The notes below the pieces were generated by a model. That model was not told the origin of the DNA. It did not search any database and saw nothing but the letters and a program-made list of their open reading frames with translations. The position numbers were made by a program, and so were the translations under genes. This document shows, in pieces, positions 27,621-37,189 of a stretch of 64,000 bases of DNA. Position 1 is the first letter of the stretch; every line of letters begins with the position of its first letter. This DNA comes from JANELJ01 sp024511395 (GTDB lineage Bacteria; Pseudomonadota; Gammaproteobacteria; GRL18). The stretch lies in assembly GCA_963681975.1 (NCBI GenBank), contig OY820613.1:1922001-1986000 (forward strand). Direction: 5' to 3'.

Positions 27621-28898
27621 CTACTCACCCGATGCTTTTTTATCGGTATTTTCATAAATCAGCAGGGGTTCAGACAGACCGTTAATTACACCTTCATCCA
27701 CCACGACTTTCTGCACATCTTCTACTGAAGGCAGTTCATACATTGTATCCAGCAGAGTATGTTCCAGAATAGAACGTAGACCACGGGCACCGGTTTTTCT
27801 TTCCATGGCTTTCTGGGCAATAGCCTTCAATGCATCTTCGCGTAATTCCAGCTCTGCGCCTTCCAGTTCAATCAGTTTGCTGTATTGTTTGGCCAAAGCA
27901 TTTTTAGGTTCTGTCAGGATCCGTACCAAGGCTTTCTCATCCAGCTCGCGCAGAGTGACGATTACAGGCAGACGACCGACAAATTCAGGGATAAGACCAT
28001 AACGAGTCAGATCTTCTGGTTCGATATCATCCAGGGTTTCACCAAAATTCTTAGCATCTTCCTTGGTTTTAACTTCTGCACCAAAACCGATACCACCTTT
28101 ATCAGAACGCTGCTGTATCACTTTATCCAGATCGGCAAAAGCACCGCCGCAGATAAACAGTATATTACCGGTATTCACCTGTAAAAATTCCTGTTGCGGA
28201 TATTTACGGCCGCCCTGGGGCGGAACGGAAGCAATCGTGCCTTCAATCAGTTTTAATAATGCCTGCTGTACACCTTCACCGGATACATCGCGGGTGATGG
28301 ATGGGTTGTCTGATTTACGGGAAATTTTGTCAATTTCATCAATATAGACAATACCGGTCTGAGCTTTTTCTACATCATAGTCACATTTTTGCAGCAGTTT
28401 CTGAATAATGTTCTCAACATCTTCACCGACATAACCGGCTTCAGTCAGAGTTGTTGCATCGGCAATAGTAAATGGTACATCCAGTAAGCGTGCCAGCGTT
28501 TCGGCCAGCAGGGTTTTACCAGAACCGGTAGGCCCGATTAACAGAATATTACTCTTGGACAGTTCCACATCGTCTTTTTTATAGCCGTTTTCAAGACGTT
28601 TATAGTGGTTATACACTGCAACCGCCAGAATTTTCTTGGCATCAGCCTGGCCAATGACGTATTCATCAAGAATTTTATTAATTTCTCTGGGTGTGTATAA
28701 TTTTTTACCCGGAACAGAACCACCCTGCTCCTGGATCTCTTCGCGAATAATATCATTGCATAATTCAACACATTCGTCACAGATAAATACAGAAGGACCG
28801 GCAATTAACTTTCTGACTTCATGCTGGCTTTTGCCACAGAAAGAACAGTAAAGAAGCTTACCATTATCATCATCTTTGTTTTGAGTATCATCACTCAT
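27621..28898 (-). CDS. clpX: ClpX: ATP-dependent unfoldase of the ClpXP protease
   Basis: 425 residues. N-terminal zinc-binding domain with Cys18, Cys21, Cys40 and Cys43; AAA+ domain with Walker A GPTGSGKT (residues 122-129), Walker B IVYIDEIDK, pore loop EAGYVGEDVE, and ClpP-docking loop in the IGFGAEV region. It unfolds tagged substrates and feeds them to ClpP. TGAGGT precedes the start. It is normally directly downstream of clpP; here 1.7 kb with a transposase remnant and repeats intervenes, so a separate promoter is needed. Intact. Confidence 0.97.
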   Translation of the reverse strand: MSDDTQNKDDDNGKLLYCSFCGKSQHEVRKLIAGPSVFICDECVELCNDIIREEIQEQGGSVPGKKLYTPREINKILDEYVIGQADAKKILAVAVYNHYKRLENGYKKDDVELSKSNILLIGPTGSGKTLLAETLARLLDVPFTIADATTLTEAGYVGEDVENIIQKLLQKCDYDVEKAQTGIVYIDEIDKISRKSDNPSITRDVSGEGVQQALLKLIEGTIASVPPQGGRKYPQQEFLQVNTGNILFICGGAFADLDKVIQQRSDKGGIGFGAEVKTKEDAKNFGETLDDIEPEDLTRYGLIPEFVGRLPVIVTLRELDEKALVRILTEPKNALAKQYSKLIELEGAELELREDALKAIAQKAMERKTGARGLRSILEHTLLDTMYELPSVEDVQKVVVDEGVINGLSEPLLIYENTDKKASGE

Positions 28899-29141
28899 AA
28901 AATGAACCTCATATCAGGGAAACTGCGCCCTTCTTTTCTTATAAATAGCTTATTTGTTTCTAACGGATCTCACATTATCTAATAAATTAGAAACCCAATA
29001 TGAAACATTAACAGGCAAAATAATATTTACCTGTTACATATATAAATCTAAAGTTTAGAGCGACAGCTCACCCTTGAGAGTCCTGTTTCACTCATACGTT
29101 CTTTAACAATTTGTTTATAACCAGCTGTTTTGAAATTGTTT

Positions 29142-30222
29142 TTATAACAAATCTTCAAATCGCCTTAAAATATCTGTATCCGGTGGCTGGAATTTTTGGG
29201 ACTTACTATCCCACCAGTCCATGACTCTAACCTGCGAAAAATACCTTATCAATCCCATTCGTATTCTTCCGGCAGTAATGGGTGTATTCTTTCGCCAGGG
29301 CGTATTATCAATTAAGCGCAATACCGGGTCCGGACATTTAATAGCCAGCAATTGAGGTATAATATACCCCGGAGCAATAATGTGTACCCATCGATGTAAC
29401 ACCTTCCGGGTTTTCTGCCATGTCTGTTTCATGCCCCGGGCATTTTTTAACTGATTGAACATGGGCTCAATCGACCAGCGCTTTTCATAAGCGACAATAA
29501 TATCCAGACCACTTAACTGCATATCTGTTGACAGTAATAGACGTGGTCTTTTTTCCCTTTAGAGTCCTCAAACTCACACCAGACAAAGCATACCGACTGG
29601 CCATTCAGAAAGCGGGCTTTAGCCACCGCTGTTCGGTAATTAACCTGCTGTTCACGTCCATACAGGTGTACGGTTTCCTTATTTAAAGGCAGCCGTTTAA
29701 TTTCTTCTTTTGTATAACGTGTCCCATATTTTCCGGGTCGTCCCCGGCCTTTACCTTACCGGGGTCGTTTATATAATACGGTATCGATTCGTACCTGACC
29801 TATAACCGTCATATTATAAGCCTGTACCGGTTCAATAAAAGAACGGCGCATATACCAACTGTCCACCAATACAGTAACCGCTTTATCTTTTAGCGGTTCC
29901 AGCAATGCCCGGATAAGACTTCGGGCAATCACCAGTTTACCACTGTTACCGGCCTGTGGTGTTAAACGTAATAACAATGGCAGAGCCGTATTACAGCCAG
30001 AACGCTTAACAATCGCAGCCAGTGCTACCCGGCATTGCCCTCTGACATACCGGGACAGATTGGTTTTATTACCATGCTGCTAGTGTATCTGACTCATGGG
30101 TGCCTTTTTGGACGCAGCACGATAGAGTCATCTATGGCCAGATAAACCGGATTATCCCCAAACAGCTTTAGAAACAGAGCCGTCCACTGTCTCATCAGTT
30201 TAAGATATTAGTAACTCAATAA
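29142..30222 (-). pseudogene. Degraded DDE transposase (IS4/IS701-like) between clpP and clpX
   Basis: Fragments in several phases can be lined up into one transposase: first Asp in YLAIDDSIVLR (about 30140), second Asp in VTVLVDSWYMRRSF, and Glu in YEKRWSIEPMFNQLK. At least three frameshifts or stops break it. The pattern suggests an IS701/DDE_5-like enzyme, but I cannot assign the family firmly. No target duplication was found. Confidence 0.65.
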
Positions 30223-30360
30223 AGGTTTTTGTGCTCCTACCTAAGGGGTAGCGCTTGGGTTAAAAATGTTATGTAATAAAAATAGTTCACCGGGGATATT
30301 GCCGTATCCTTTGGTGTGCATTGCGGCCTCCAGAAGTTTGTTTTTTCTTACTGAAGGCCA

Positions 30361-30404
30361 CTTCTTAAAAGATAGCTCTTTTAAGAAGCGGCAGCAATGC
30401 TGCC
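30361..30404. repeat. Two adjacent perfect hairpins
   Basis: CTTCTTAAAAGA / TCTTTTAAGAAG with a 4-nt loop (30361-30388), followed immediately by the palindrome GGCAGCAATGCTGCC (30390-30404). They lie in the ~380-bp gene-free gap between the transposase remnant and clpP, well past the clpP stop on its own transcript. Could be a composite terminator or a relic element end. Confidence 0.7.
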
Positions 30405-30444
30405 GAATTGTTGTCAACTGTTTTTTGCTTTTTTTTACATTTTT

Positions 30445-30530
30445 TTCCTGTTACGGACTATCGGTTTACTGAGGTAATCAATAAATTTTAAATGATTCTC
30501 CTTTTTGGGGGAGCTGAAACTCTAAACTTT
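30445..30530 (+). repeat. 85-bp dispersed repeat, copy B
   Basis: Near-identical to 936-1020. Its last ~20 bp (CTCTAAACTTTAGAT) recur inverted at about 29043-29060 on the far side of the transposase remnant, next to clpX. The two flanks may therefore be ends of a larger lost element. Confidence 0.75.
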
Positions 30531-30602
30531 AGATATATAAATGTTATTGGCTAATAAATCAACTCTATATTGAATAAAAACCCAACCATTTTACTTGGCT
30601 TT

Positions 30603-31250
30603 TTATTCTCCTTCAGAAATACTGTCACGATGGGAGATAATTTTATCTACCAGACCATAGTCAACGGCTTCCTGAGCACTGAGGAAATTATCCCTGTCCG
30701 TATCCTGAGCAATAATGTCCAAATCCTGGCCGGTATGATCCGCCATGATCTGATTTAATTTGTCTTTTAAGGTCAAAATTTCTCTGGCATGGATTTCAAT
30801 ATCCGATGCCTGCCCCTGAAAACCACCTAAAGGCTGGTGAATCATCATTCGGGAGTTAGGCAGACAGAAACGTTTACCATGAGCACCGCCAGTCAGTAAT
30901 AACGCTCCCATACTGGCCGCCTGACCAATACACATGGTGCTGACGTCCGGTTTGATAAACTGCATAGTGTCATAAATGGACATACCGGCAGTCACAGAAC
31001 CACCGGGGGAATTAATATACAGGTGGATATCCTTATCCGGATTTTCGGATTCAAGAAATAATAACTGCGCTACAATCAGGTTAGCCATATGGTCTTCAAC
31101 CTGTCCGACCAGAAAAATCACCCGTTCTTTCAATAATCTTGAATAAATATCAAAAGAACGCTCCCCTCTTGCTGTCTGCTCAATAACCATAGGCACCAGA
31201 CCCAGGTTATCTGCCTGTACAGCACCTGCTGTGATTTTATTGTTTAGCAT
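30603..31250 (-). CDS. clpP: ClpP: ATP-dependent Clp protease proteolytic subunit
   Basis: 215 residues. Catalytic Ser113 in GQAASMGALLL and His138 in RMMIHQPLGG, with oligomerisation helix motif SPGGSVTAG. It forms the tetradecameric chamber of ClpXP (and ClpAP). GAAGGA precedes the ATG, 54 bp downstream of tig. Some N-terminal residues may be removed by self-processing, as in E. coli. Intact. Confidence 0.97.
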   Translation of the reverse strand: MLNNKITAGAVQADNLGLVPMVIEQTARGERSFDIYSRLLKERVIFLVGQVEDHMANLIVAQLLFLESENPDKDIHLYINSPGGSVTAGMSIYDTMQFIKPDVSTMCIGQAASMGALLLTGGAHGKRFCLPNSRMMIHQPLGGFQGQASDIEIHAREILTLKDKLNQIMADHTGQDLDIIAQDTDRDNFLSAQEAVDYGLVDKIISHRDSISEGE

Positions 31251-31304
31251 TAAATTATTATCCTTCGTTTTATTGATATCTTAAATACTGGTAATTTAGC
31301 CTGT

Positions 31305-32609
31305 TTATTCAGCGGCATCAGCTTCTTTATCTTTTTCAGGATTCATGAACTCAGTAAAAGACAGTGATTTTTCTTCCACCTTAGCCTGATCACAGGCCCA
31401 GTCAACTACCATTTCTTCCAGTACAAATGACTCGATTTCAGCCAGTTTGTCCTTGTTGGACATATAGTAATTAATAACTTCCTGTGGGTTTTCATAAGTA
31501 GCCGCCAGTTCTGCAACTTTTTGCCTTACTTTTTCAGGATTAGCCTTGATTTCATTGGCTTTAACAATTTCCGCCAGTACCAGACCTAAAGCAACCCGTT
31601 TTTTGGCCTGATCTTCAAAAAGATGAGTGGGTAAATCCGCTTCATCACTGCCCTGCATCTGTTTAGCCATATTAACGGCTTCTTCTTGAACCAGTGCTGA
31701 AGGTACTGTAATATCATGCACCTCAAGAATGGTATCCATAATCTGATTTTTCAGCTTACCGGATATGGCCTTATCCAGCTCAAGCTGCATATTCTTTTTA
31801 ACTTCTTCACAGAAGGCTTCTTCTCCACCTTCAGTAATACCAAATTTGGCAAAAAATTCATCATTCAGTTCAGGCAGAGAAGATTCGTTAACCGCTTTAA
31901 CCTTAACATCAAACTGAACATCCTTGCCCGCCACATCGGCATAATGATAATCTTCAGGGAATTTCAGATTCAGAGTGATTTCATCACCGGCTTTAGCACC
32001 TTTAAGACCTTCTTCAAACCCTTCAATCATCTGTGCCTGACCTAATATGATAGGTACATCTTTACCTTCATTACCGTTAAAGCCTTCATCATCGATAGTA
32101 CCAACAAAATCAACGACAACCTGGTCGCCTTCTTCAGCAGCACGGTCAACTTTATTAAAGACCTGGTTCTGTTTGCGAATATTCTCAATAGTCGCATCAA
32201 TATCTGCATCGGTAATTTCTACATTGGCTTTTTCAAAGGTCTGCTCAGACAGTGAAGCCACTTCAATTTCAGGATAAACCTCAAATGTTGCCTTATAACG
32301 GATAATATCTTTATTATCTTCATCAACCAGGTCAATTTTAGGCTGACCGGCAGGGTTGATTTTTTCCTGGGCAATGGCTTCAAAATAGCTTTTCTGTAAT
32401 TTCTCATTCAAAACTTCAGCTTCAACCTGAGCACCAAAACGTTTTTTCACAACCGAAACAGGGATTTTACCAGGACGAAAGCCATTAATTTTGACGGTTT
32501 TTGTCAGAGATTGTAAACAAGTTTTAACTTCTCCATCGATATCTGCTGTTGGAAATTCAACAGTCATTTCTCTTTCCAGACCTTCTTTTGGTTCTACTGA
32601 AACCTGCAT
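31305..32609 (-). CDS. tig: Trigger factor: ribosome-associated chaperone
   Basis: 434 residues. Ribosome-binding N-terminal domain with signature GFRPGKIP, FKBP-type PPIase domain at about residues 150-245 (VVVDFVGTIDDEGF ... FPEDYHYADVAGKDVQF), and the C-terminal chaperone arms. Slightly acidic tail. It receives nascent chains at the ribosomal exit tunnel. GAGGAT precedes the ATG. First protein gene of the tig-clpP-clpX-lon block, behind four tRNAs on the same strand. Intact. Confidence 0.97.
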   Translation of the reverse strand: MQVSVEPKEGLEREMTVEFPTADIDGEVKTCLQSLTKTVKINGFRPGKIPVSVVKKRFGAQVEAEVLNEKLQKSYFEAIAQEKINPAGQPKIDLVDEDNKDIIRYKATFEVYPEIEVASLSEQTFEKANVEITDADIDATIENIRKQNQVFNKVDRAAEEGDQVVVDFVGTIDDEGFNGNEGKDVPIILGQAQMIEGFEEGLKGAKAGDEITLNLKFPEDYHYADVAGKDVQFDVKVKAVNESSLPELNDEFFAKFGITEGGEEAFCEEVKKNMQLELDKAISGKLKNQIMDTILEVHDITVPSALVQEEAVNMAKQMQGSDEADLPTHLFEDQAKKRVALGLVLAEIVKANEIKANPEKVRQKVAELAATYENPQEVINYYMSNKDKLAEIESFVLEEMVVDWACDQAKVEEKSLSFTEFMNPEKDKEADAAE

Positions 32610-32852
32610 TTTCTATCCTCGTTACAATCTAATAAATCTTTTAAAAAATACCACTGCCAAAAATGATGGACGCTGAAACCACAGCGGTTCACAGCAGATG
32701 ATAAGCTATATAGGGTTAAACCCGGCATTATACAAGATAATTGGGCTAATGATTAATACTTTTTGTGATGATATTACAGAATTGTTGTTTTTTCTATTTT
32801 ACGGGAAATTTTTTACTGAAAACATATGTAGAAAACATTTACAGAAAATAAA

Positions 32853-32937
32853 TGGTGCGGATGAAGAGACTCGAACTCTCACGCCTCTCGGCACCAGAAC
32901 CTAAATCTGGCGTGTATACCAATTTCACCACATCCGC
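32853..32937 (-). tRNA. tRNA-Leu (TAG)
   Basis: 85 nt with encoded CCA and a long variable arm, as expected for a class II tRNA. It begins GCGGATGTGGTGAAATTGG, anticodon loop ATTTAGG gives TAG. Last of a four-tRNA cluster upstream of tig. Confidence 0.96.
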
Positions 32938-32976
32938 AGGAATAATCAGGGATCAGAAAGATATCAATAAGGGATA

Positions 32977-33052
32977 TGGGGTGAACGAAGGGGATCGAAC
33001 CCTCGACCGCAGGAGCCACAATCCTGAGCTCTACCAACTGAGCTACGCTCAC
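32977..33052 (-). tRNA. tRNA-His (GTG)
   Basis: 76 nt with encoded CCA. It begins GTGAGCGTAGCTCAGTTGG, anticodon loop ATTGTGG. The acceptor stem closes GTTCACCCCA, with the extra C opposite the G-1 position typical of tRNA-His. Confidence 0.96.
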
Positions 33053-33194
33053 CACAATTATTAGTTTTCTGATAGTTAGTTTTTGATTCTGGATTAAATC
33101 AGGGATTAAGTTAGCTTCAAGATTGCTTTTATGGCAAAAGCGGCTTTCTTTACTAATAACACTAACAACCCTTACGATCCCGCTTGGGCAAATA

Positions 33195-33271
33195 TGGTAC
33201 GCCCGGCAGGACTCGAACCTGCTACCCTCGGCTTAGAAGGCCGATGCTCTATCCAGATGAGCTACGGGCGC
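33195..33271 (-). tRNA. tRNA-Arg (TCT)
   Basis: 77 nt with encoded CCA. It begins GCGCCCGTAGCTCATCTGG, anticodon loop CTTCTAA gives TCT, ends CCGGGCGTACCA. Confidence 0.95.
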
Positions 33272-33321
33272 GGAATCTATAACTGGTCATATAAAATATA
33301 CTGCCAGAAATATTCTAAATT

Positions 33322-33398
33322 TGGTCGGGGTAGAGAGATTCGAACTCCCGACATCTTGCTCCCAAAGCAAGCGCGCTACCAGACTGCGCTATACCCCG
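33322..33398 (-). tRNA. tRNA-Pro (TGG)
   Basis: 77 nt with encoded CCA. It begins CGGGGTATAGCGCAGTCTGG, anticodon loop TTTGGGA gives TGG. First of the Pro-Arg-His-Leu cluster, an order known ahead of tig in gammaproteobacteria. Confidence 0.96.
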
Positions 33399-33683
33399 AA
33401 TAATGTTGGCAAATCATTTAATAAATCAATGATGACTTACTATGCATTAAGTGGTGCGTATGTTAATAAGTTTATGCAGTCAATGCAAGTATTTTTTGTA
33501 AAATTTTACTCACATAAAGCTCTAATAATATAGACAATTTAAACCACTCTTTTTTTTAAGCTGAATTTTGTAATATTTTTACTTTAACCTTTCTTTTTTA
33601 GGTAAAATAGCTGCACAAAATTTTATAACTCCTTGTATCTTATTTTATAGCAAGGTACAAGCAATATTAAAAAGACCCATTCT

Positions 33684-34547
33684 ATGACTGCAAAGATAAT
33701 TGACGGTAAGGGCATTGCCGGCCAGATTAAAGAAGAGCTTAAACAACGAGTTGAAAGTCGTAAACAGAAAGGTTTACGGGTTCCGGGACTGGCGGTTATA
33801 AAGGTCGGTAATGACTCGGCTTCTGAAGTATATGTACGCAATAAGCGCAATGCCTGTGAGCAGGTCGGCATTCATTCAGTGGCCCATGATCTGGATGAAC
33901 AGACTACCCAAGAAGAAATTCTGTCCCTTATTGATGCCTTAAATGAAGATGAAACCATTGACGGTATACTGGTACAGTTACCTGTTCCTGAGCATATTAA
34001 TCCGGAAACCATTATTGAGCGGATTAATCCCGATAAGGATGTAGATGGTTTTCATCCCTACAATGTCGGTCGTCTGGCTTTGCGGGTACCGCTATTACGC
34101 CCCTGTACACCACGCGGGATTATGACCCTGCTGGAAAAAACACTGTCTGAGACCGGACTTGATATCAGGGGACAGAATGTCTGCATTGTCGGAGCCTCGA
34201 ATATTGTGGGACGTCCCATGGGGCTAGAACTGCTGCTGGCAGGCTGTACGGTAACCATCTGCCACCGTTTCACCAGAGACCTGAAAAAACACGTTAAACA
34301 GGCGGATATCCTGGTTGTGGCTGTGGGCAAACCGGGTATTGTGGATAGTAGCTGGATCAACAAAGACAGTATTGTTATTGATGTCGGGATTAACCGGCTT
34401 GATAATGGCAAGCTGGTAGGTGATGTTGATTTTGACAGTGCCAGTGAGCGTGCGGCTTATATTACTCCGGTGCCTGGCGGAGTCGGGCCTATGACGGTGG
34501 CGACTTTATTGCAGAATACGGTGGATGCAGCGGAGGAACATGGGTGA
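33684..34547 (+). CDS. folD: FolD: methylenetetrahydrofolate dehydrogenase/cyclohydrolase
   Basis: 287 residues. Tyr50-x3-Lys54 (YVRNKRNAC) is the cyclohydrolase catalytic pair; DGILVQLPVPEH and the PGGVGPMTVATLL C-terminal signature are complete, and GASNIVGRPM marks the NADP-binding domain. It interconverts 5,10-methylene- and 10-formyl-THF in one-carbon metabolism. Divergent from the tRNA cluster; the ~285-bp upstream stretch is AT-rich with no other gene. Intact. Confidence 0.96.
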   Translation: MTAKIIDGKGIAGQIKEELKQRVESRKQKGLRVPGLAVIKVGNDSASEVYVRNKRNACEQVGIHSVAHDLDEQTTQEEILSLIDALNEDETIDGILVQLPVPEHINPETIIERINPDKDVDGFHPYNVGRLALRVPLLRPCTPRGIMTLLEKTLSETGLDIRGQNVCIVGASNIVGRPMGLELLLAGCTVTICHRFTRDLKKHVKQADILVVAVGKPGIVDSSWINKDSIVIDVGINRLDNGKLVGDVDFDSASERAAYITPVPGGVGPMTVATLLQNTVDAAEEHG

Positions 34548-34583
34548 GGGAAAACAGGGTTAAGGGTTAAGGAAAAGACTGGG

Positions 34584-34620
34584 AGCGTTCAGCGTTCAGC
34601 GTTCAGCGTTCAGCGTTCAG
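34584..34620. repeat. Heptanucleotide tandem repeat after folD
   Basis: Five exact copies of AGCGTTC followed by AG, 35 bp past the folD stop. A unit of seven is not codon-neutral, and no gene covers it. Too short and spacer-free to be a CRISPR array. Confidence 0.95.
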
Positions 34621-34686
34621 AAAGAGCTTAAAGCATTGAGCATTTATGGTTACTTGTCTATTCTAAAGTTTAAAGTGTTGTTACTT

Positions 34687-36186
34687 AGTCTGACCTAAAT
34701 AAATCATATGGCATTGATTTATAAGGAGATATTGGCGAATTATGGGTGTTAAATTTGCAGGTTTTTGGTAAAATAAGCCTTATTACCTTGCAAATTTCCA
34801 GACCAAAATGAAGCCAGAGAAACAGCCAAAAATACCTCAGGAAGACCTGTTCAGGATGCACCTTGAAAACATGCTGGACATAAACCATGAGTTGATTAAG
34901 TTATCAAAACACATAGACCGGGAAAGTCCTGATAAAGAATGGGGCGCTCTGTTTGTATCCACTAAAGGTGCTCCTGCCATACGCACTCGATTGATTGCAG
35001 GATTGCATTACCTGAAACACCTGCATGATTTATCAGATGAACAGGTAGTAAAAGGCTGGACGGAAAATCCGTACTGGCAGTATTTTTGTGGTGAAGAATA
35101 CTTTCAGCATAAGATGCCCATACACCCTGTGACCATGACCAAATGGCGTAACCGGCCGGGTAAGTCAGGCAGTGAAAAATTACTGATTGAAACCATTAAA
35201 GCCGGACTAAAGAGTAAAACCATAAAGCCTGGCAGTTTAAAGAAAGTCACGGTAGATACTACCGTACAGGAAAAGAACATCGCTTTTCCAACCGATTCAA
35301 AGCTCCTGAACAAAGCCAGAGAAAACCTGGTTAAACTGTCCAAAGAGCACGGTATTAAACTGCGCCAGAACTATAATCGGGTTGGGCCGCAATATGTACT
35401 AATGGCCAGTCGTTATGCTCATGCAAAACAGTTTAAACGTATGAAGAAAATGAACAATAAACTGAAATCCCGTTTAGGTCGTGTTAAACGGGATATTGAA
35501 CGACAACTGCCCAACTATTCTGTTGATATTCAGTCTCTGTTTGAAGTAGCTCTAAAACAGGCTCAGAAACTGATTGAGCAGGAGCAGCACAGTAAAAACA
35601 AGCTTTACAGTTTACATGCACCGGAAGTCGAGTGTATCAGTAAAGGCAAAGCTCATAAGCCTTATGAATTTGGAGTTAAAACCAGTATCGCGGTAACTAA
35701 CAAGGAAGGCTTTGTTATTGGCGCTCAAAGTTGTACGGGCAATCCTTATGATGGACATACTCTACTGCCACAACTGGAACAGATAAAACAGTTTACAGCC
35801 GTACAACCGGAACAATGCTTTGTTGATCGGGGTTATCGTGGACATGAGGTAAAAGATACGAAAGTTTTTATCTCAGGTCAGAAGCGAGGCGTTACCCGAA
35901 GTATTAAAAAGGCATTAAAACGGCGCAGTGCGATTGAGCCTGAAATCGGTCATATGAAAAACGATGGCCGTTTAGACCGCTGCTACCTCAAAGGTACAGT
36001 CGGTGATGCCATTAATGTGGTTATGGTAGCCGCTGGACATAACTTAAGAAAGATCCTCAATAAGCTCCGGCTTTTGTGGCTCAAAATTATTTCCGGTTTG
36101 ATGGGGTATTTTATCAAACCAAGGCAATCAGCTGCTTTAAACCTGGCTTGATGTCAGGCTTAAAACGGTATTATTCAGGTTGAACT
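34687..36186 (+). mobile_element. IS5-like element copy 6 (complete)
   Basis: 1500 bp, 4-bp duplication ACTT (34683-34686, 36187-36190), inserted between folD and the GIDE-like gene. The transposase-proximal end reads (inverse) AGTCTGACCTAAATAAATCA, a variant close to that of copies 4 and 5. Confidence 0.94.
34808..36151 (+). CDS. IS5-like transposase, 447 residues
   Basis: Full-length DDE transposase with all three acidic residues (VTVDTTVQ, FVDRGYRG, AIEPEIGHMK). Small differences from other copies include MKPEKQPK, a His in place of Arg early on (FRMHLEN) and a Thr for Pro in QSCTGNPYDG. Potentially active. Confidence 0.92.
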   Translation: MKPEKQPKIPQEDLFRMHLENMLDINHELIKLSKHIDRESPDKEWGALFVSTKGAPAIRTRLIAGLHYLKHLHDLSDEQVVKGWTENPYWQYFCGEEYFQHKMPIHPVTMTKWRNRPGKSGSEKLLIETIKAGLKSKTIKPGSLKKVTVDTTVQEKNIAFPTDSKLLNKARENLVKLSKEHGIKLRQNYNRVGPQYVLMASRYAHAKQFKRMKKMNNKLKSRLGRVKRDIERQLPNYSVDIQSLFEVALKQAQKLIEQEQHSKNKLYSLHAPEVECISKGKAHKPYEFGVKTSIAVTNKEGFVIGAQSCTGNPYDGHTLLPQLEQIKQFTAVQPEQCFVDRGYRGHEVKDTKVFISGQKRGVTRSIKKALKRRSAIEPEIGHMKNDGRLDRCYLKGTVGDAINVVMVAAGHNLRKILNKLRLLWLKIISGLMGYFIKPRQSAALNLA

Positions 36187-36260
36187 ACTTATTTAGTATA
36201 ACTCAGAACACCGTAGAGTACCTGCAGCCAGTCACGGTTAGGGTACAAAGTGTTTACACT

Positions 36261-37162
36261 TTAGTTTGACAGTCTGATGCCCAGGCCCCAGAAGAAGGTG
36301 ATGCCGCTTAGGAAAAAGCCTAGTAGGCTGTCTATGGGTTTGGAGATGGTGTGTATTTCCTGATCTACCAAGCGTTCGGTCAGATCCTTCTCTACTCTTT
36401 GCTCGGCAGCTTCTACAACTTTTTGCCACTCGTGCATATCGATTTCACCGTCATCATTTTCATCAAAGCGGGCCCGGATTAAATCCGGCATTTTTTTCCA
36501 TTTGGCCAGTAGGTCCCGTACTTCTGCTTTTTTATCAAAATTCTCCCTTCGTCCGCCAATGCTGTTAAAACGGCCAAGGACATACAGGTAGTCACCGATA
36601 TCAATACGCTGCTCAGTAAATCGATATTTATTTCTATTGCCGACTTTAAGCATGTCAAGAACGCCATCCACACTGGTCATATCAGTGACCTGGTATTCCC
36701 GTTCACCATACCAGGTTTTGGAAAAGGAAGGGGTTACCGTGGCGTCTTCCGGATCCACAACACAGGTGCCGGTATCATCAATCAGCAGAAAGAGATTATC
36801 AGAAGTTCTGGAATTGACGGTTTCCCAGCTTGCCTTTGACAGAGCATGATTATTTGAGGGGCCAATATCATATTCCCTGACCCGTTCTTCTATTTTGAAT
36901 TTATACCAGAGACATTTTTTTTACTCAGGGGAGATATTATGGGCCGCCCCTGCATAAGCCTGCCCTCGCCTTCCAGTTCCACATAACCTTGATGGGCAGA
37001 ACGTATTCTGGAAGTCGGGGTGTCTGCAATCATGCGGTAGCGGTGAAAGAAGCGGAATATACCATACAGGCTGACGGCACAGAGTATGACCATCAGGCCG
37101 AGAAAAAAAATAATTCCCGCCTGATCGGCATGAATGATCTGCTGTTTTACGGATTCGAGCAT
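36261..37162 (-). pseudogene. GIDE-domain (E3 ubiquitin ligase-like) membrane protein with EF-hand, frameshifted
   Basis: Starts MLESVKQQIIHADQAG at 37162 with one TM segment (GIIFFLGLMVILCAVSLYGIF), then a GIDE-type domain (VELEGEGRLMQGRPIISP). At 36915-36922 an 8-A run has shifted the frame; with 9 A the protein continues through SWETVNSRTSDN, an EF-hand-like loop DENDDGEIDMHEW and a C-terminal TM segment. In many proteobacteria such a gene lies next to lemA, as here. Function in bacteria is not established. It could be a real pseudogene, a phase-variable tract or a sequencing error in a homopolymer. Confidence 0.75.
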
Positions 37163-37189
37163 TAATCAGCTAAAGGATACTGGGGCGAT

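Noticed and set aside
34584..34620. CRISPR array
   Set aside because: Seven-bp units with no spacers, no cas genes anywhere in the window.
36248..36263. AAAGTGT/ACACTTT hairpin as a terminator of the GIDE-like gene
   Set aside because: Short, A/T-rich, overlaps the stop codon and has no U-run in the right place.
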